NCBI GenBank assembly: GCA_022559845.1
Contig: CM040123.1
Coordinates: forward strand, 319,033,933-319,097,932
Length of the DNA: 64,000 nucleotides
Direction: 5' to 3'
Source: Amorphophallus konjac
Lineage: Eukaryota > Streptophyta > Magnoliopsida > Alismatales > Araceae
Shown: positions 34,701-46,003 of the stretch, in pieces
How the letters are laid out: every line of letters begins with the position of its first letter
Position numbering within the stretch: position 1 is the first letter of the stretch
Program-made: the position numbers and the translations under genes
The notes under the pieces: model-generated
Databases searched by the model: none
Told to the model about the DNA's origin: nothing
What the model saw: the letters and a program-made list of their open reading frames with translations, nothing else

Positions 34701-37700
34701 CTGCATCTGCTTCACCTTGTGAAAGGAATTGGAGCACGTTTGCCTTGATACATACGAAGCCTAGAAATAGGTTATCGTATACAAAGTTGAAGAAACTCGT
34801 GTATTGTCATTATAATATGAAGTTGAAGGTAAAGAGAATGGAGGATGAGTATGGACGTGGAGGTGATCCTGAGGATGATCCACTTGACTATTTCACCCTG
34901 TTGGATGAGAATGAAATGGATGATCGGGAGAACCCATATGCAGAATGGATTGCTTCCAACACTTTGGAAGAAGATGGCCGGCCATGTGAAGAAATATGTA
35001 GTGCAGCACGAGAGGCAGGAATTGATGTAGATGTTGTGACACACCAAATTGTTGGTGCATCTTCGGAGGCTGCTCATCACCATGACACTGATCCTCCTTC
35101 AGATATGGATGTCTCTAATCCTGATGATGATAATGATAGTGATAAAGGAGATGATGGTGATGGAGGTGGGATAGGTGGAGATGAAAGTGTTGGTCACATG
35201 AGTCCATTCACGGGAGAAGATCATTTCACTCATGCCACTCAAGATGAACATCATGGATCTCGGCCGACATCTGGAGGATATCGAAGTTATCAACGTAGAA
35301 AGAATGATCAAGGCACATCAACACAACATAGATTGTACGATGATGAAGAACAAGACCTTTCACATACTTTCACTTCTATGGATCTCTCATCTGGACAAGC
35401 ATATGGAGGCCATCAACACCAAGATTTATCAAGTTCATCTAATGTCTATGGATATGAGCATCCAGCACATGAGTCTGAGTCATCAAGTTCGTCATATGGA
35501 TATGGATCATACACTACTCCATATGCATATCCATATCCTGTCCCAGTTGCTGTACCTGTGCATGTGCCTAGAGTGACATATTCTTACCCCCTCTATCCAC
35601 GCATTGGTGTGTTGGTTCATGTTTCTGTTCAGGATTATGATAGATATGTGAGAGAGTATATGCAGATGTATGAGCAAAGCATGACATGGGAGCAATATTG
35701 TGCTTATGTTGAGAGTTATTACTTTAGACAATATGCGAGTGGAGAGATTGAGGCACACCGCCCTTCTTATTATTGATAATTTTTGATGTATTCTTCAGTT
35801 TGTGATTCGTGTACTATTTTATGTATCTCTTTTTTGTATAACTTTTGATGTATATTGACATTAGTGCATGTGAATTGATTTGTTATTGTTATCATTACTC
35901 TTTACTTGGTAAGATTGAGTTCTCAATTACAAAAACATATTTGTGAAATTGAGTGGTTAGTATAAAAGAATTAAGATTATTTTAGAAATAGGCTATACAT
36001 ATGAAAAATTATCTGAAATCACCGAACCCGATCTCCCGAGATTTTTTCGAGATCTCTCCGAAATCTCTTCTCTCCGACCCCCCCGAGACGAAGCCGAGAT
36101 CCGATACGGCAAACCATGGCCATATATGCATACAACTGTGAATCTATTGCAAAGTTGGCTGACTTCATATTACAAAACTATTAATGTTCTTAAAAAAACA
36201 ATATAATTCTTGCTGATTTGCACTGACTTGTGAGTTGGAACAAGTTAACAAATCCATTGTGAATAGGCAGACTCTTGTAGACTCAGTGCTCATGTCAACT
36301 GAGTCAGGACCTGTTAAGTTGAAGAACTGAGTTTTTTTGAAAGTGAAGTTGACAAACTCAGTTGACTCATACGAGTTGGCAAACCAAGAAGCACATTCTT
36401 TGCTAGATTCCCCGTTATCAAAAAAAAAAAGCAGCACATTCTTTATCATGTTCTCCATCAATCATTTGACCATACAAACTTAAGCACATTATGGGTAGGA
36501 GTGCATAGCTTAAGCAAAGATGAAATTGCTCTGAAAGTGGAAGTAGCATATAACAATAGGTTGGAATCAAAACAGATGAATAGGGAAACAAGCTTGAGCA
36601 ACACAAAAGTAACTATTTGCCACAAGCATGAGGATACTAAGGAAATCATGTGAGACAACATACCAGGGGAAAAAAAACTCTAGTCCAAGAGGGTGAAGAA
36701 TTCCTGGAGGGACTAAAATAAAAGAAACTTTTGAAATAATAATAAATACAAAAACTGTCGAATTCAACAGCCAGAATGCATGTCTTGAGTTCATGAGCTC
36801 CTCTCAGAGTAAATCCTATCTCATCGGTATTCATGTGATGCTTGTTTTATGAATCAGGTCATGCTTTGAATGTATTTTTATAAAATATATGAACAAGAAT
36901 TATACCTCATTTTCCAGTCAGCCATAAGTTAGACATTTCATGATTTACAATTAGTTGATGTAGTAAAATATAAGATGCAGGTATCATCAGTGTGCAAAGC
37001 CATTAACAAAACATGCTGCGTTAAATTTGATAAACTGAACTAAATTTTGTATACTTAGACAAACACTTAAGTTTGTCAAGCCGTCCCCCCCTTGTGCCCA
37101 ACCATGCAATTCCAATGGGAATATCTTGAACCAACAGATACCTCTACAGAAAGTGTGCATGAACTTATTTTGCTGACTCAGACTTGGAATTCATGGCAGA
37201 TTTTTGGCACATACATACTGACAAAGATGTAAATCACATTAACTATTTTATATACTAAAAAGGCTAACAAAAAACTGGTAATATATTATAACAACAGGGT
37301 ATGAAAACCTTTGCATTTTATACCTCAGATTTTGAATATAAGTGTCTGAATATGCATGGACAGTGAAAGGACTTACCATAATTTCTTGCTACACGAAAAG
37401 GAAAGACGATGCATGTTAAGCCGCGCCATGGAAGGAGGACTCCCAATTGCCTGGACTACCGTGTATGCGCATGTCCTAACTCTAATTAATACGGATGACT
37501 CTTGAGATATCGCTATGTATGATCTTGGAGAATTAATGATCATCAGAGACCTGAATGCATGCATGGTTGAAGTTCCACATTCTAGATGATACTGATGACT
37601 AATAATGTATATCTAATTATTATATTCTAGAGGTGGTGTTTCTTAGGGAAAGTGTCTTTTATATGGATTAACTTTTTCTTGGTGCCACAAGGTGGGCCAC

Positions 37701-38185
37701 CACTTGAAGGGATAAGATCTCATTAATTAATTTCTTCACAGATTAGTGTTGAAACAGGACTTTAGTTATCACGTCTGTGTGCTTTGGACCCTAAGGGATC
37801 TCGTTGGGAAATCTTCTAGTGAAGACGAATTTATCTTACAAGGTGATTTTTTTCAAATAATTTTATGTGTTGAAGGCAAGCCATGCATTTTGCCTCAAAT
37901 ACTAACATATATATACCTTTGTTGGAGAATTTTCTGTGCTTCCAATCTCTGGGTGGAGCTGCCCTTAATTTTGATACTCTTCTTGTCTCTCAACTGAGTT
38001 CTCACAATATTCAGTGCTGAGAAAATAATATCAACTTAGCCCACGACGTACTGTGGTAATCTCACCACCTCCCCCTTTTGGGGGAGGTCCCTAATTCGAT
38101 CTCGGGCTCTCCCTCCCCATTTTTTTAGAGAGAGAGAGAGAGAGAGTACCTAGCAAAATAAAAAAGAGAAAAGAATATCAACCTT

Positions 38186-38221
<36 letters not shown>

Positions 38222-41200
38222 AAACACAGTCGTGCTCTGCTAATTAATGCCAGCTTCATACTCGTACTTTCTATTTATATTCTACTTGGGGTGTGCCCTT
38301 TTTTTCTCCATTGACTTTTCCAAGGTCTCACCCTGTGAATTTTATCATATGCTAGTTTCTGGAATTTAAATATCCACGACGAAGAAAAAGGAAACACGCA
38401 TCTTTGCTAGATTCCCCGTTATCAAAAAAAAAAAAGCACATTCTTTATCATGTTCTCCATCAATCATTTGACCATACAAACTTAAGCGCATTATGGGTAG
38501 AAGTGCATAGCTTAAGCAAAGATGAAATTGCCCTGAAAGTGGAAGTAGCATATAACAATAGGTTGAAATCAAAACAGATGAATAGGGAGACAAGCTTGAG
38601 CAACACAAAAGTAACTATTTGCCACAAGCATGAGGATACTAAGGAAATCACGTGAGACAACATACCAGGGGAAAAAAACTCTAGTCCAAGAGGGTGAAGA
38701 ATTCCTGGAGGGACTAAAATAAAAGAAACTTTTGAATTAATAATAAATACAAAAACTGCCGAATTCAACAGCCAGAATGCATGTCTTGAGTTCATGAGCT
38801 CCTCTCAGAGTAAATCCTATCTCATCGGTATTCATGTGATGCTTGTTTTATGAATCAGGTCATGCTTTGAATGTAATTTTATAAAATATATGAACAAGAA
38901 TTATACCTCATTTTCCAGTCAGCCATGAGTTAGACATTTCATGATTTACAATTAGTTGATGTAGTAAAATATAAGATGCAGGTATCATCAGTGTGCAAAG
39001 CCATTAACAAAACATGCTGCGTTGAACTGAAAGTTATATACTTGGACAAATGTTTAAATTTGATAAACTGAACTAAATTTTGTATACTTAGACAAACACT
39101 TAAGTTTGTCAAGCCGTCCCCCCCCTTGTGCCCAACCATGCAAGTCCAATGGGAATATCTTGAACCAACAGATACCTCTACAGAAAGTGTGCATGAACTT
39201 ATTTTGTTGACTCAGACTTGGAATTCATGGCAGATTTTTGGCACATACATACTGACAAAGATGTAAATCACATTAACTATTTTATATTCTAAAAAGGCTA
39301 ACAAAAAACTGGTAATATATTATAACAACAGGGTATGAAAACCTTTGCATTTTATACCTCAGATTTTGAATATAAGTGTCTGAATATGCATGGACAGTGA
39401 AAGGACTTACCATGGGCATAAATAGGCTTTTGTGATAGCCCAAGAGCAGACATGTTGGCACCCAAAACCTGAACTTCATAAGGAAGATCTTCATTGTAAT
39501 TAGCCTTTTGAAAATTGGTATGCATCAATGACTTCAGAAATGATAATGGAGCTTCGAACACTCTAGTAACTTTTTCATCTGCTCCACTAACATATCGATG
39601 GTTCCCTTTCCCTTGAATGATCGTGACACAATTGATATCATGACCATGAACTTGAGGACGAGCAATTTCATGCCAAGAGGTGTGGCATGCTTCATCAGTC
39701 CAAGGAGCAAAAATCCGAGCAGTCTGGAATGATTAAGATTCCACCATCAACATAGTTCAAAATCAATATTACTAGCATCAAGTAAATATGTAAATATGCC
39801 ATTCCAGATTTAGTTCATACCATGATACCACTGAAAATATTATTGCTGAGGTTTAGTCCCACATTGGATAATCTGTGGGCGACTTCCCTCTTTATCTGTA
39901 GAGGATTCCCTCAACTCAACACCTAGGTTTTGAAGAGTTAAAGTCTTTAATGTGATATCAGAGCTGGGCTTTCTCATTCGGGCTGCCCACCTGTTCATTT
40001 GCGCCATTGATACTGTAACCATCCGGGTTCAGCTTTGTTTGGGAGGCAGGGTGTGGTTGAGGTTTAGTCCCACATCAGATAATCTATGGGTGTCTTCCCT
40101 CTTCATCCGTAGAGGATTCCTTTGACTCAACACCTACGTTTTGGGTTAGAGTTTGGGCCTTTAACAAAACAAATCCACAAAACCACACTGGAAAATATGC
40201 AAATATGAACATTTATTATTTGAATCAGATATGACAACAGCCTGGAAGATGGGTAAGTCTGCATACAGTTGGCCCTCCCCAGACCCTACAGAGGAAAAAG
40301 CCTCATAGCACTAGGCTGCCCTTGTGAGGGGGAGCCTTGGTGCAATGGTATGTCACCCGGAAGTCGTAAGTTCAAAACCAGAAACAGACCCTTCAGAAAA
40401 AGAAGGGGCAAGCCTGCATACAATTGATCCTCTCTGGACCCTCAGTGGCAGAAGCCCCATGGCACCGGGATGCCTTTATGAACTATTTTGTATCTGATCA
40501 GTCATCCAATCAGGACGTGCACAGTATCTGATCAGTAATCCAAGCACCCCCCCCCCCCGCACACGCGCGCGCAGAATCCAATCAACACACACTGACAATC
40601 CTCCTCCCTTTCCTATGGAAACACACACACACACAGCCTACTCCTCCATGCATATATTGACAATCCTCCTTGCACGCACACACGCAGGGTTTCCTCTGTT
40701 TCCATTCACTACACATTGCTGTTGTCATGTCTCATATTGCGGCTGCCTACTCCTTGCACACATTGACAATCCTCCTCAAAGAAGAAAAAGACAGCAACCG
40801 AGTGCTTGAATAAGTGGCCACCCAGGAGTAATGACGTCAACATGAGAGTGAATATTAAGTTCAATTTGGTACAAGAATGCCGTAAACATTGCATCAAGTA
40901 CTTTTTATATGTATTCCTCTAATTGGGAGCTGTAAACCTCATTTCCATTGTCACTGGCTCCTCAAAGCACCAACAGTAGCCTCCCAGTGGTTGGAAAAGT
41001 TGGTGTCCTTGGGGATACCAAATTGAAGCGAACATTGAAGTTTGATTTTGTATAGGGATATCTGTAGTGTTACAGCGAAAGCTCTTTATACTTCTTTCAT
41101 TGGATGTCATTAAAATCCAAATTTGGTGGTTTATACCTGCTTATATTTAGATCTTTGGTTGGTATTTAATTCCACTCATAAAGGAATCCTAGGAGGTAAA

Positions 41201-43180
41201 AACAATTCTTACCTCAGAACATGAAAACATGGATCCAGAGATTCTATATTTTTTTCCTTCTTGTCTCCAGGTTAAGACTTTAGAATCCCATCATTAATGT
41301 TTTGAATTTAAAGTCCTAGAGTTAACAAAAGAATTGTGGTAAATATAATTGCTTTGAATTGGTTTTGTAGTTGGAAACTTAATTTCTACTGTGCTGATTT
41401 AAGCTCTTCAATGGACACTTAAGTTTCTTCTTCATATATTGGTGCTGTAATGCTCTAAATCCTCTATGCTACAACAAGGCATATCCCTGATCATATCCCA
41501 GGACTCATCAGTTATCAAGCAGTAGTCACTCATCTCCAACCAGTTCATAAGCAGCTGAATGAGCCAGGCTATCCAACCTCAGGGACTAGCAGGGGAATCC
41601 AGAATTGGATTGGCCAGCCAAATCAGTTGTGCCAATTCCAACCCTGAACCGATCAGATTGACATAGATCATGCTGAGTTGTGGTTGAATAATGAAATAGT
41701 TCAATTGGGAGGGCCAATCCTGTTTCAATACAGCCAACCCCATCCAACAAGATCGGCTAGTACCTGATCTAATTGGTCAATCTCAACTGGGTTCCACTGA
41801 TTATGCAGACCATGGGGATAACTGGGTTCAGAATCCTTTGGACTGGGATGGCAGTCATCCAATTCCATCTGATAACCCTGTTCTAATCCTATTCAGTAAA
41901 ATTTTAAAGTCAGAAAAAATGAAATGAAGAAAGAAGTGAAAAAGCTTTCTCAATTGAAAGAGATGAAATGTTAAAAGTCACTAACATTCTTGGATTATTT
42001 TCAAAATTTATATTCAAAAGATTGTTGTGCCCAATATCTTTCAATCTGGGAATCTAGATTTAGCTACCTCTGTAAGGAACCTCATCAAAACATGAGCTTA
42101 TAATTGTAAATAGTTTGACTTGTGCTTTCAGTTTAACAATTGGAAAAAAAACAACCCTCAAATGCAGCAATCACATCTTAGCTATAAAAAGACTTTCCGC
42201 AGGTAGCATAATCAAGGAAAAAATACTTTACCTGGTCGTGACTAACAGATAGTAGATATTCACCAGATCTTGCCCAGGATATGTCAGACACAGCTGCAAA
42301 GTGTCCAGATGGAACTTTCTGTGGTTGCCAGTTTTCAGAACTAAGACCGACATTTCTCCAAAGATGGAAGGAACCACCAAATCCATGAGCAAGAATGGAC
42401 TCACCATGTGGGCCCCAATGTCCACCGTAAAAACCCAGTGCACAATGACTAAGTTCCCCAACAGTAACGGCATTTACCCAGATACCAGTAGTCCTTTCAG
42501 GCCTCCAGATCATCATTGTCTTATCCATTGATGCAGATAAAATGCTCAAAGGTTGGTGCCTCTCGGTCCCATTACCACATGCTGGTAGAGGTGGATGCCA
42601 TTCCACTGAATACACCCAATCCTCATGTCCAATAAGAAGAGATTCAAGAGATATCTGATAGGAAGAAGAACCAGTCACAAGCAAAGGCCCCTCAATATAT
42701 GATGCCAATCCTATTTCATCTTTCCTATATCGTGCATCTTGATTCACAGGAGAGACAAGCAAGACGATCTTCCAGATCCTTATGTTTCTATCTTGAGATG
42801 AACTAACAAGGAAAATGCTATTTTCTCCATCCTCGGAACAAATAGGCAACGAAAAGTCCAAACTTCTTACCCAGTCTGTGTGCCCTTTCAATTCACAAGC
42901 ATGAAGAAACTGACAAAAGCAAAGAAAAAGTAAAATTAGTTTTGCCTATCAATGATGCATATGACACATGAACGTGAAAAAAGATATAGAAAATGAAGTA
43001 ATGCATCAGGTGTACATACCTTGCCATTGCTATTACCACAGTAAAGATGAACCTTGTGATCTAACCCACCCATAGCTAAAACTAGATTCCCTCCCTGTCC
43101 AGGTAGTTTTGCAAGAGATAAGGCAACCATAGGCTTTGAACCCACAGAGATGTGTTCCAAGCATGTAAGTCTACAGTCAC
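27746..43180 (-). CDS. ELP2: Elongator complex protein 2, WD40 scaffold; first exons not found
   Basis: Elp2 is the double WD40-propeller subunit of the Elongator complex, which modifies wobble uridines of tRNA in the cytosol. Exons (+ coordinates) are 43020-43180, 42232-42909, 39411-39723, 30374-30591, 28562-28739 and 27746-28218. All junctions are GT-AG, phases agree and there are no internal stops, giving about 672 residues. Recognisable plant ELP2 segments in order are [113 protein letters not shown] and SRDKTVKIW. The family is about 830-840 residues, so roughly 160 N-terminal residues are missing. They are not seen between 43181 and 64000; they may lie beyond the window or be lost. The intron 30592-39410 holds a hAT transposon and a segmental duplication. 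Confidence 0.93.
31440..32290 (+). repeat. Polypyrimidine CT/CCCC minisatellite in the hAT 5' region
   Basis: About 850 bp is almost all C and T on the plus strand. It is built from TCTCTCTC runs and irregular copies of a CCCCGGCCCCCGATCTCTC-like unit. The long open frames here (up to 390 codons of Ser/Leu/Pro) exist only because C/T repeats lack stops. Confidence 0.9.
32624..35776 (+). pseudogene. hAT transposase (BED finger, DUF659, hAT dimerisation), disabled
   Basis: Starting at the ATG at 32624, a BED zinc finger is visible ([13 protein letters not shown], then RLKNHL) with a stop TAA at 32756. The DUF659 catalytic region (33001-33660) has the CDGWT and [12 protein letters not shown] acidic sites and the [10 protein letters not shown] motif. 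Downstream parts carry FIYNHDWV and GATRFATN (33700-33800), then FLNPKYQYK near 34263, [11 protein letters not shown] near 34633 and the dimerisation motif around CERNWSTF near 34720. The last 343-codon frame ends in a Tyr/Pro-rich tail at 35776. Lesions seen are the nonsense codon at 32756, and frameshifts near 32990, near 33655 and near 34700. Introns are plausible at about 34165-34255, 34387-34457 and 34533-34629. Confidence 0.88.
36397..37379. repeat. Duplicate of ELP2 intron sequence, distal copy
   Basis: Nearly identical to 38401-39413. It even includes the splice donor and the first bases of exon 3 (CTTACCAT on the plus strand at 37371-37378), after which the sequence switches to the patatin upstream copy. 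It lacks a ~42-bp stretch present near 39020-39060 in the other copy. Confidence 0.9.
37376..38146. repeat. Copy of patatin upstream region inside ELP2 intron
   Basis: Matches 24712-25564 in the same orientation, including the GCGCCATGGAAGGAGGACTC phrase and the CTCCCCCTTTTGGGGGAG palindrome. It ends in an AG microsatellite. It has no patatin coding sequence and no TATA box. Confidence 0.9.
38188..38217. repeat. AT microsatellite
   Basis: About 15 TA units, just right of the copied patatin upstream segment. Confidence 0.85.
38401..39413. repeat. Duplicate of ELP2 intron sequence, copy adjoining the exon
   Basis: This copy runs into the exon at 39411 and is therefore the one at the authentic location. 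Its partner is 36397-37379. Confidence 0.9.
39842..40165. repeat. Two-copy repeat with GAGGTTTAGTCCCACAT phrase
   Basis: Copies begin at about 39847 and 40058 and continue through ATAATCTRTGGG, TCTTCCCTCTT and GTAGAGGATTCC to CAACACCTA. The phrase is common in dispersed plant repeats; I do not assign the family. Confidence 0.7.
40234..40324 (+). mobile_element. Au-type SINE, 5'-truncated
   Basis: Retains only the 3' half: AACAGCC, GGGTAAGTCTGCATACA, a GACCC-type stretch and CTAGGCTGCCCTT. It lies directly in front of a fuller copy. Confidence 0.6.
40332..40478 (+). mobile_element. Au-type SINE
   Basis: Follows the plant Au SINE plan: GAGCCTTGGTGCAATGGTA (A-box region), AGTTCAAAACC (B-box region), AAACAGACCC, GGCAAGCCTGCATACAATTGA, then CACCGGGATGCC near the 3' end. 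It lies in the ELP2 intron 39724-42231. Confidence 0.75.
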
Positions 43181-43925
43181 CTGCTATAAAAACACAGGCA
43201 CTCGCTAAGAACTGCAAAGCATTTCCAGCACGAATTCAGCTGAAGCTCAACAGAGAAATAATTTGCTGTGGAGATGCAACATGATTGCCAGGCATCTTTG
43301 TCATAAGTGAGAACAATGGAAGGACATTCAACAACAATTTAAGACATACTATCTGATGATATCATTTTCAAATACATTAGGTGATTCTGTATATGTACTA
43401 TTGTGGTGGTCAAGAAAATGAATCTTGCTTATTTAGTCTAACTGGATTTTCTGCAAGTCCTCTTTATATTCTACATTTATCACTGTTTATAAGCAAATGA
43501 CAATAAGCTAAATAATCAACACAATACTTCAAAGATTTATACTCCAACTCTCCAACTAGACAAACATTAGCTAGATAGCTAGACAGTCAAACCCGATTAA
43601 TTTAGGGCCTACTTTGTAACTACAAGCAATATGAATTACCATACAATAAGAGAAAATGACTCAGCTGGACTTTAGTCATCTCCAGACACCTAGAAAAGGG
43701 ATTGGTTTTTATCTGTTTGGGAGAATTGACAAGTGGTCTCAGAATTCCAAACCTGATGCAAATCCTGATGTAAACTTTATAGATTAGAAGTGATACAGCT
43801 AGTTGTCAGATTGGCATTAAATACTCCCACTCATTTAGCATCATATATCTGACGCATGTCAGTAGGTTAGTTACTACGAGTTAAAGGAGATCCCAAACAT
43901 GCAACCCTAGCAGATGGGTAGAGAA
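43181..43925. other. Presumed ELP2 intron, no exon found
   Basis: Read on both strands for the missing ELP2 N-terminus; nothing matching was seen, and no other gene or repeat is evident. Confidence 0.5.
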
Positions 43926-44395
43926 CTGCCTGTTGGACCCCAAAAGGTTATTACTAATTTCTGATATTTTCAGAAATTTTTCAGAAAGAAAGAAAAACAT
44001 GGGTTTTATCATGCATGGCCTTGAAACGACGAGCTCGTCGCCGTCATGAACTCCCATAAGTGTCACGTTAAAATAGGGACTGTTTACAATTTAACATGTG
44101 CTATGCACAGAAACTTCATCAAAAGGTGGTATAAATCTGCTCACTCGCACGGGGAATCCACCACAAAGAAATATTTTTGTCTTCCGGATTGTCCAGACAG
44201 TCAACGGGAATGTACCCCAACTCGCGGACAAACAAAAAAAGAGCCAAACCCACGAAGGCAGGCCTTACACTTGCTGAAGTTTTCCCTACCAACAGTAAAA
44301 AAATCATTTTTACCAATGGGAGAGGCCTTTTATAGCCACCGGGGGTCAAGCCCTCCCCCTCCACCCCTTCCTCTCCTTCTCCGTGCGATGGGAAG

Positions 44396-44720
44396 CCCGG
44401 AGGGGACCCCCCTCCGGTAGATCATGCACCAGAGGAACCCCACCGGAGGGGGACCGGTGGCATGTGCACCGGAGGGGACCCCCTCCGGTACCATTGGGCC
44501 GGAGGGGGGACCCCTCCGGTGCCCTGTGCACCGGACCCCCCCACCCCACCCCGCGCGGGGGGGCGCGCGTAAAACCGGAGGGGGAACCCCCCTCCGGTGT
44601 TCCTTGACCAAAGGGAGCCCCTCCGGTCCCCATGTACCGGAGGGGCGACCCCCTCCGGTACCCATGTATCTGAGGGGGGCCCCCTCCGGTGCTTGTTTGA
44701 CCGGAGGGAACTCCCTCCGG
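44396..44720. repeat. Tandem array of GC-rich perfect palindromes
   Basis: About ten units of the form CCGGAGGGGNACCCCCTCCGG, some shortened, are separated by 8-14 bp spacers that also tend to be self-complementary. Base content is strikingly GC-rich compared with the flanks. Confidence 0.9.
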
Positions 44721-45169
44721 TCTCTTCTATCCGCGCGCAAAAAGAAACAAAAAAAGGAGCTGCAGAAATAAAAAAAAACTGAGAAGGGGGAGGGGAAAGG
44801 TCACCTTGTCCCCTGCACTTCCACCGGAGGGTACTTCCAATCGGGTTGACACCCCCTCCGCCACTCATGCCTATAGAAAGGAGGAGCCTCCAAGCACAAA
44901 GGAGGAAGAATGAGGAGAAGAGAAGAAGAAAGAAGACGACGACTTGGAGAGCTTGCAGCATGTTGAGTCTCCCACTGTGATTTTGGCATAATGGTTTTGA
45001 CGATGATAACAAAACATGTGTGTGTGTTTCCTTGCTAATGATAAATATGAATGGCTGGTTACTATTGCATATGGTCAATGCAGATTTCCTTCTTAAAGTG
45101 GTCTTAAGTGTGTGCAGATATTTAGCTAAATCTTTTGAGGAAAAAGGAAATTTCACCAACCTTAACTTC

Positions 45170-45695
45170 AGTCGACAGACTTTAGTTTAAGTCGACTTAC
45201 TCTTAAGCTGCGTCGACCCGATCCTATGTTGAGTCGATGCTACAGTAGAATACGTCAAAAGCAGCTTAGCAATATGAGAGCTGTGAGTCGACGCAATGGA
45301 GCAAGTGCGTCGACACTACATCAGAATATTTCAAAAACAACTTAGCGATATGAGAGCTGTGAGTCAATACAGTGGAGCAAGTGCATCGACGCCACAGCAG
45401 AATTCTTCAAAAGCAGCAATGCCATATGAAGGATGCGTCGACACAATGGAGTTGTGAGTCGACGCAACGGACTGATTCTCAAGCAGATATGGTAGCATGA
45501 GTCGACGCAATGAAGCCGGTGCGTCGATGCAATAGCAAAGCAGCAGCAAAAGTCAATAGCGAAGCAAGGCTCCATGAAGGCTGCGTCGACTCAATCAAGC
45601 CATGGAGTCGACGCAACTGAAGAACAATCTCTTGGCTTCAGGGCAACGACTTTGAAGCATCTATATTGAGTCAACTCAATGGGGTAATGACGTCG
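45170..45695. repeat. GTCGAC/GCGTCGAC motif array in the solo LTR U3
   Basis: About 15 copies of GTCGACGCAA, GCGTCGACAC or close variants at 20-40 bp spacing. Longer ~65-bp repeats include TTCAAAARCARCTTAGC and ATATGAGAGCTGTGAGTC. Confidence 0.85.
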
Positions 45696-45996
45696 ACACA
45701 TCAGAGCAAATATAAGAAACAAGCTCAGCACGTGAGCTACTCAAGATGGTCTCGTGGCAGCTAGCTCAAGTAACTGGCGCACGATCCCAAGCACGTGCCT
45801 TGGGTTCTGAAAGCCCCCAACATAGGATATTCTCACTTTTCACGTGGACAAATCACAAAATGTTTTGGGATTAAAGGATTATTCCTTTTCTCTGCTATCA
45901 GCTTCTGAAAAGTCCTCAAAAAGAATGTTCCACTTTTATCTTTGGACCAATCAGAAAACACTTGGGATATAGAAGCTTATCCGTTCTGCTCTGCCA

Positions 45997-46003
45997 TATA
46001 TAG
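45997..46003 (+). promoter_or_regulatory. TATA box of the solo LTR
   Basis: TATATAG followed by CACCTGCTCGCC, about 1 kb into the LTR and downstream of the GTCGAC array. Confidence 0.5.

Larger units (their letters stand above)
31066..36118 (+). mobile_element. hAT transposon with transposase, in ELP2 intron
   Basis: The 5053-bp element is flanked by a perfect 8-bp duplication GCCATATA (31058-31065 and 36119-36126). Its termini are CATGGTTCGCCGTCTCG and, reverse-complemented, CATGGTTTGCCGTATCG. Both subterminal regions are rich in GAGATCTCG-type palindromes. It holds a long polypyrimidine tract (31440-32290) and a transposase gene (32624-35776). The clean duplication and well-preserved coding parts suggest a fairly recent insertion. 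Confidence 0.93.

Noticed and set aside
34772..35758. Minus-strand open frames opposite the transposase tail
   Set aside because: Shadows of the plus-strand transposase frame.
43881..44066. Short minus-strand frame ending HVWDLL, considered as a WD40 piece of missing ELP2 exons
   Set aside because: Only six residues resemble a WD motif, and the rest does not fit ELP2; no splice sites support it.
44396..44720. Possible CRISPR array or rho-independent terminators
   Set aside because: Palindromes have no T-tract, the setting is eukaryotic, and the units form a tandem repeat.
44422..45159. 245-codon minus-strand open frame
   Set aside because: It runs through the GC palindrome array and crosses the border of the solo LTR, so it cannot be an ancestral gene.
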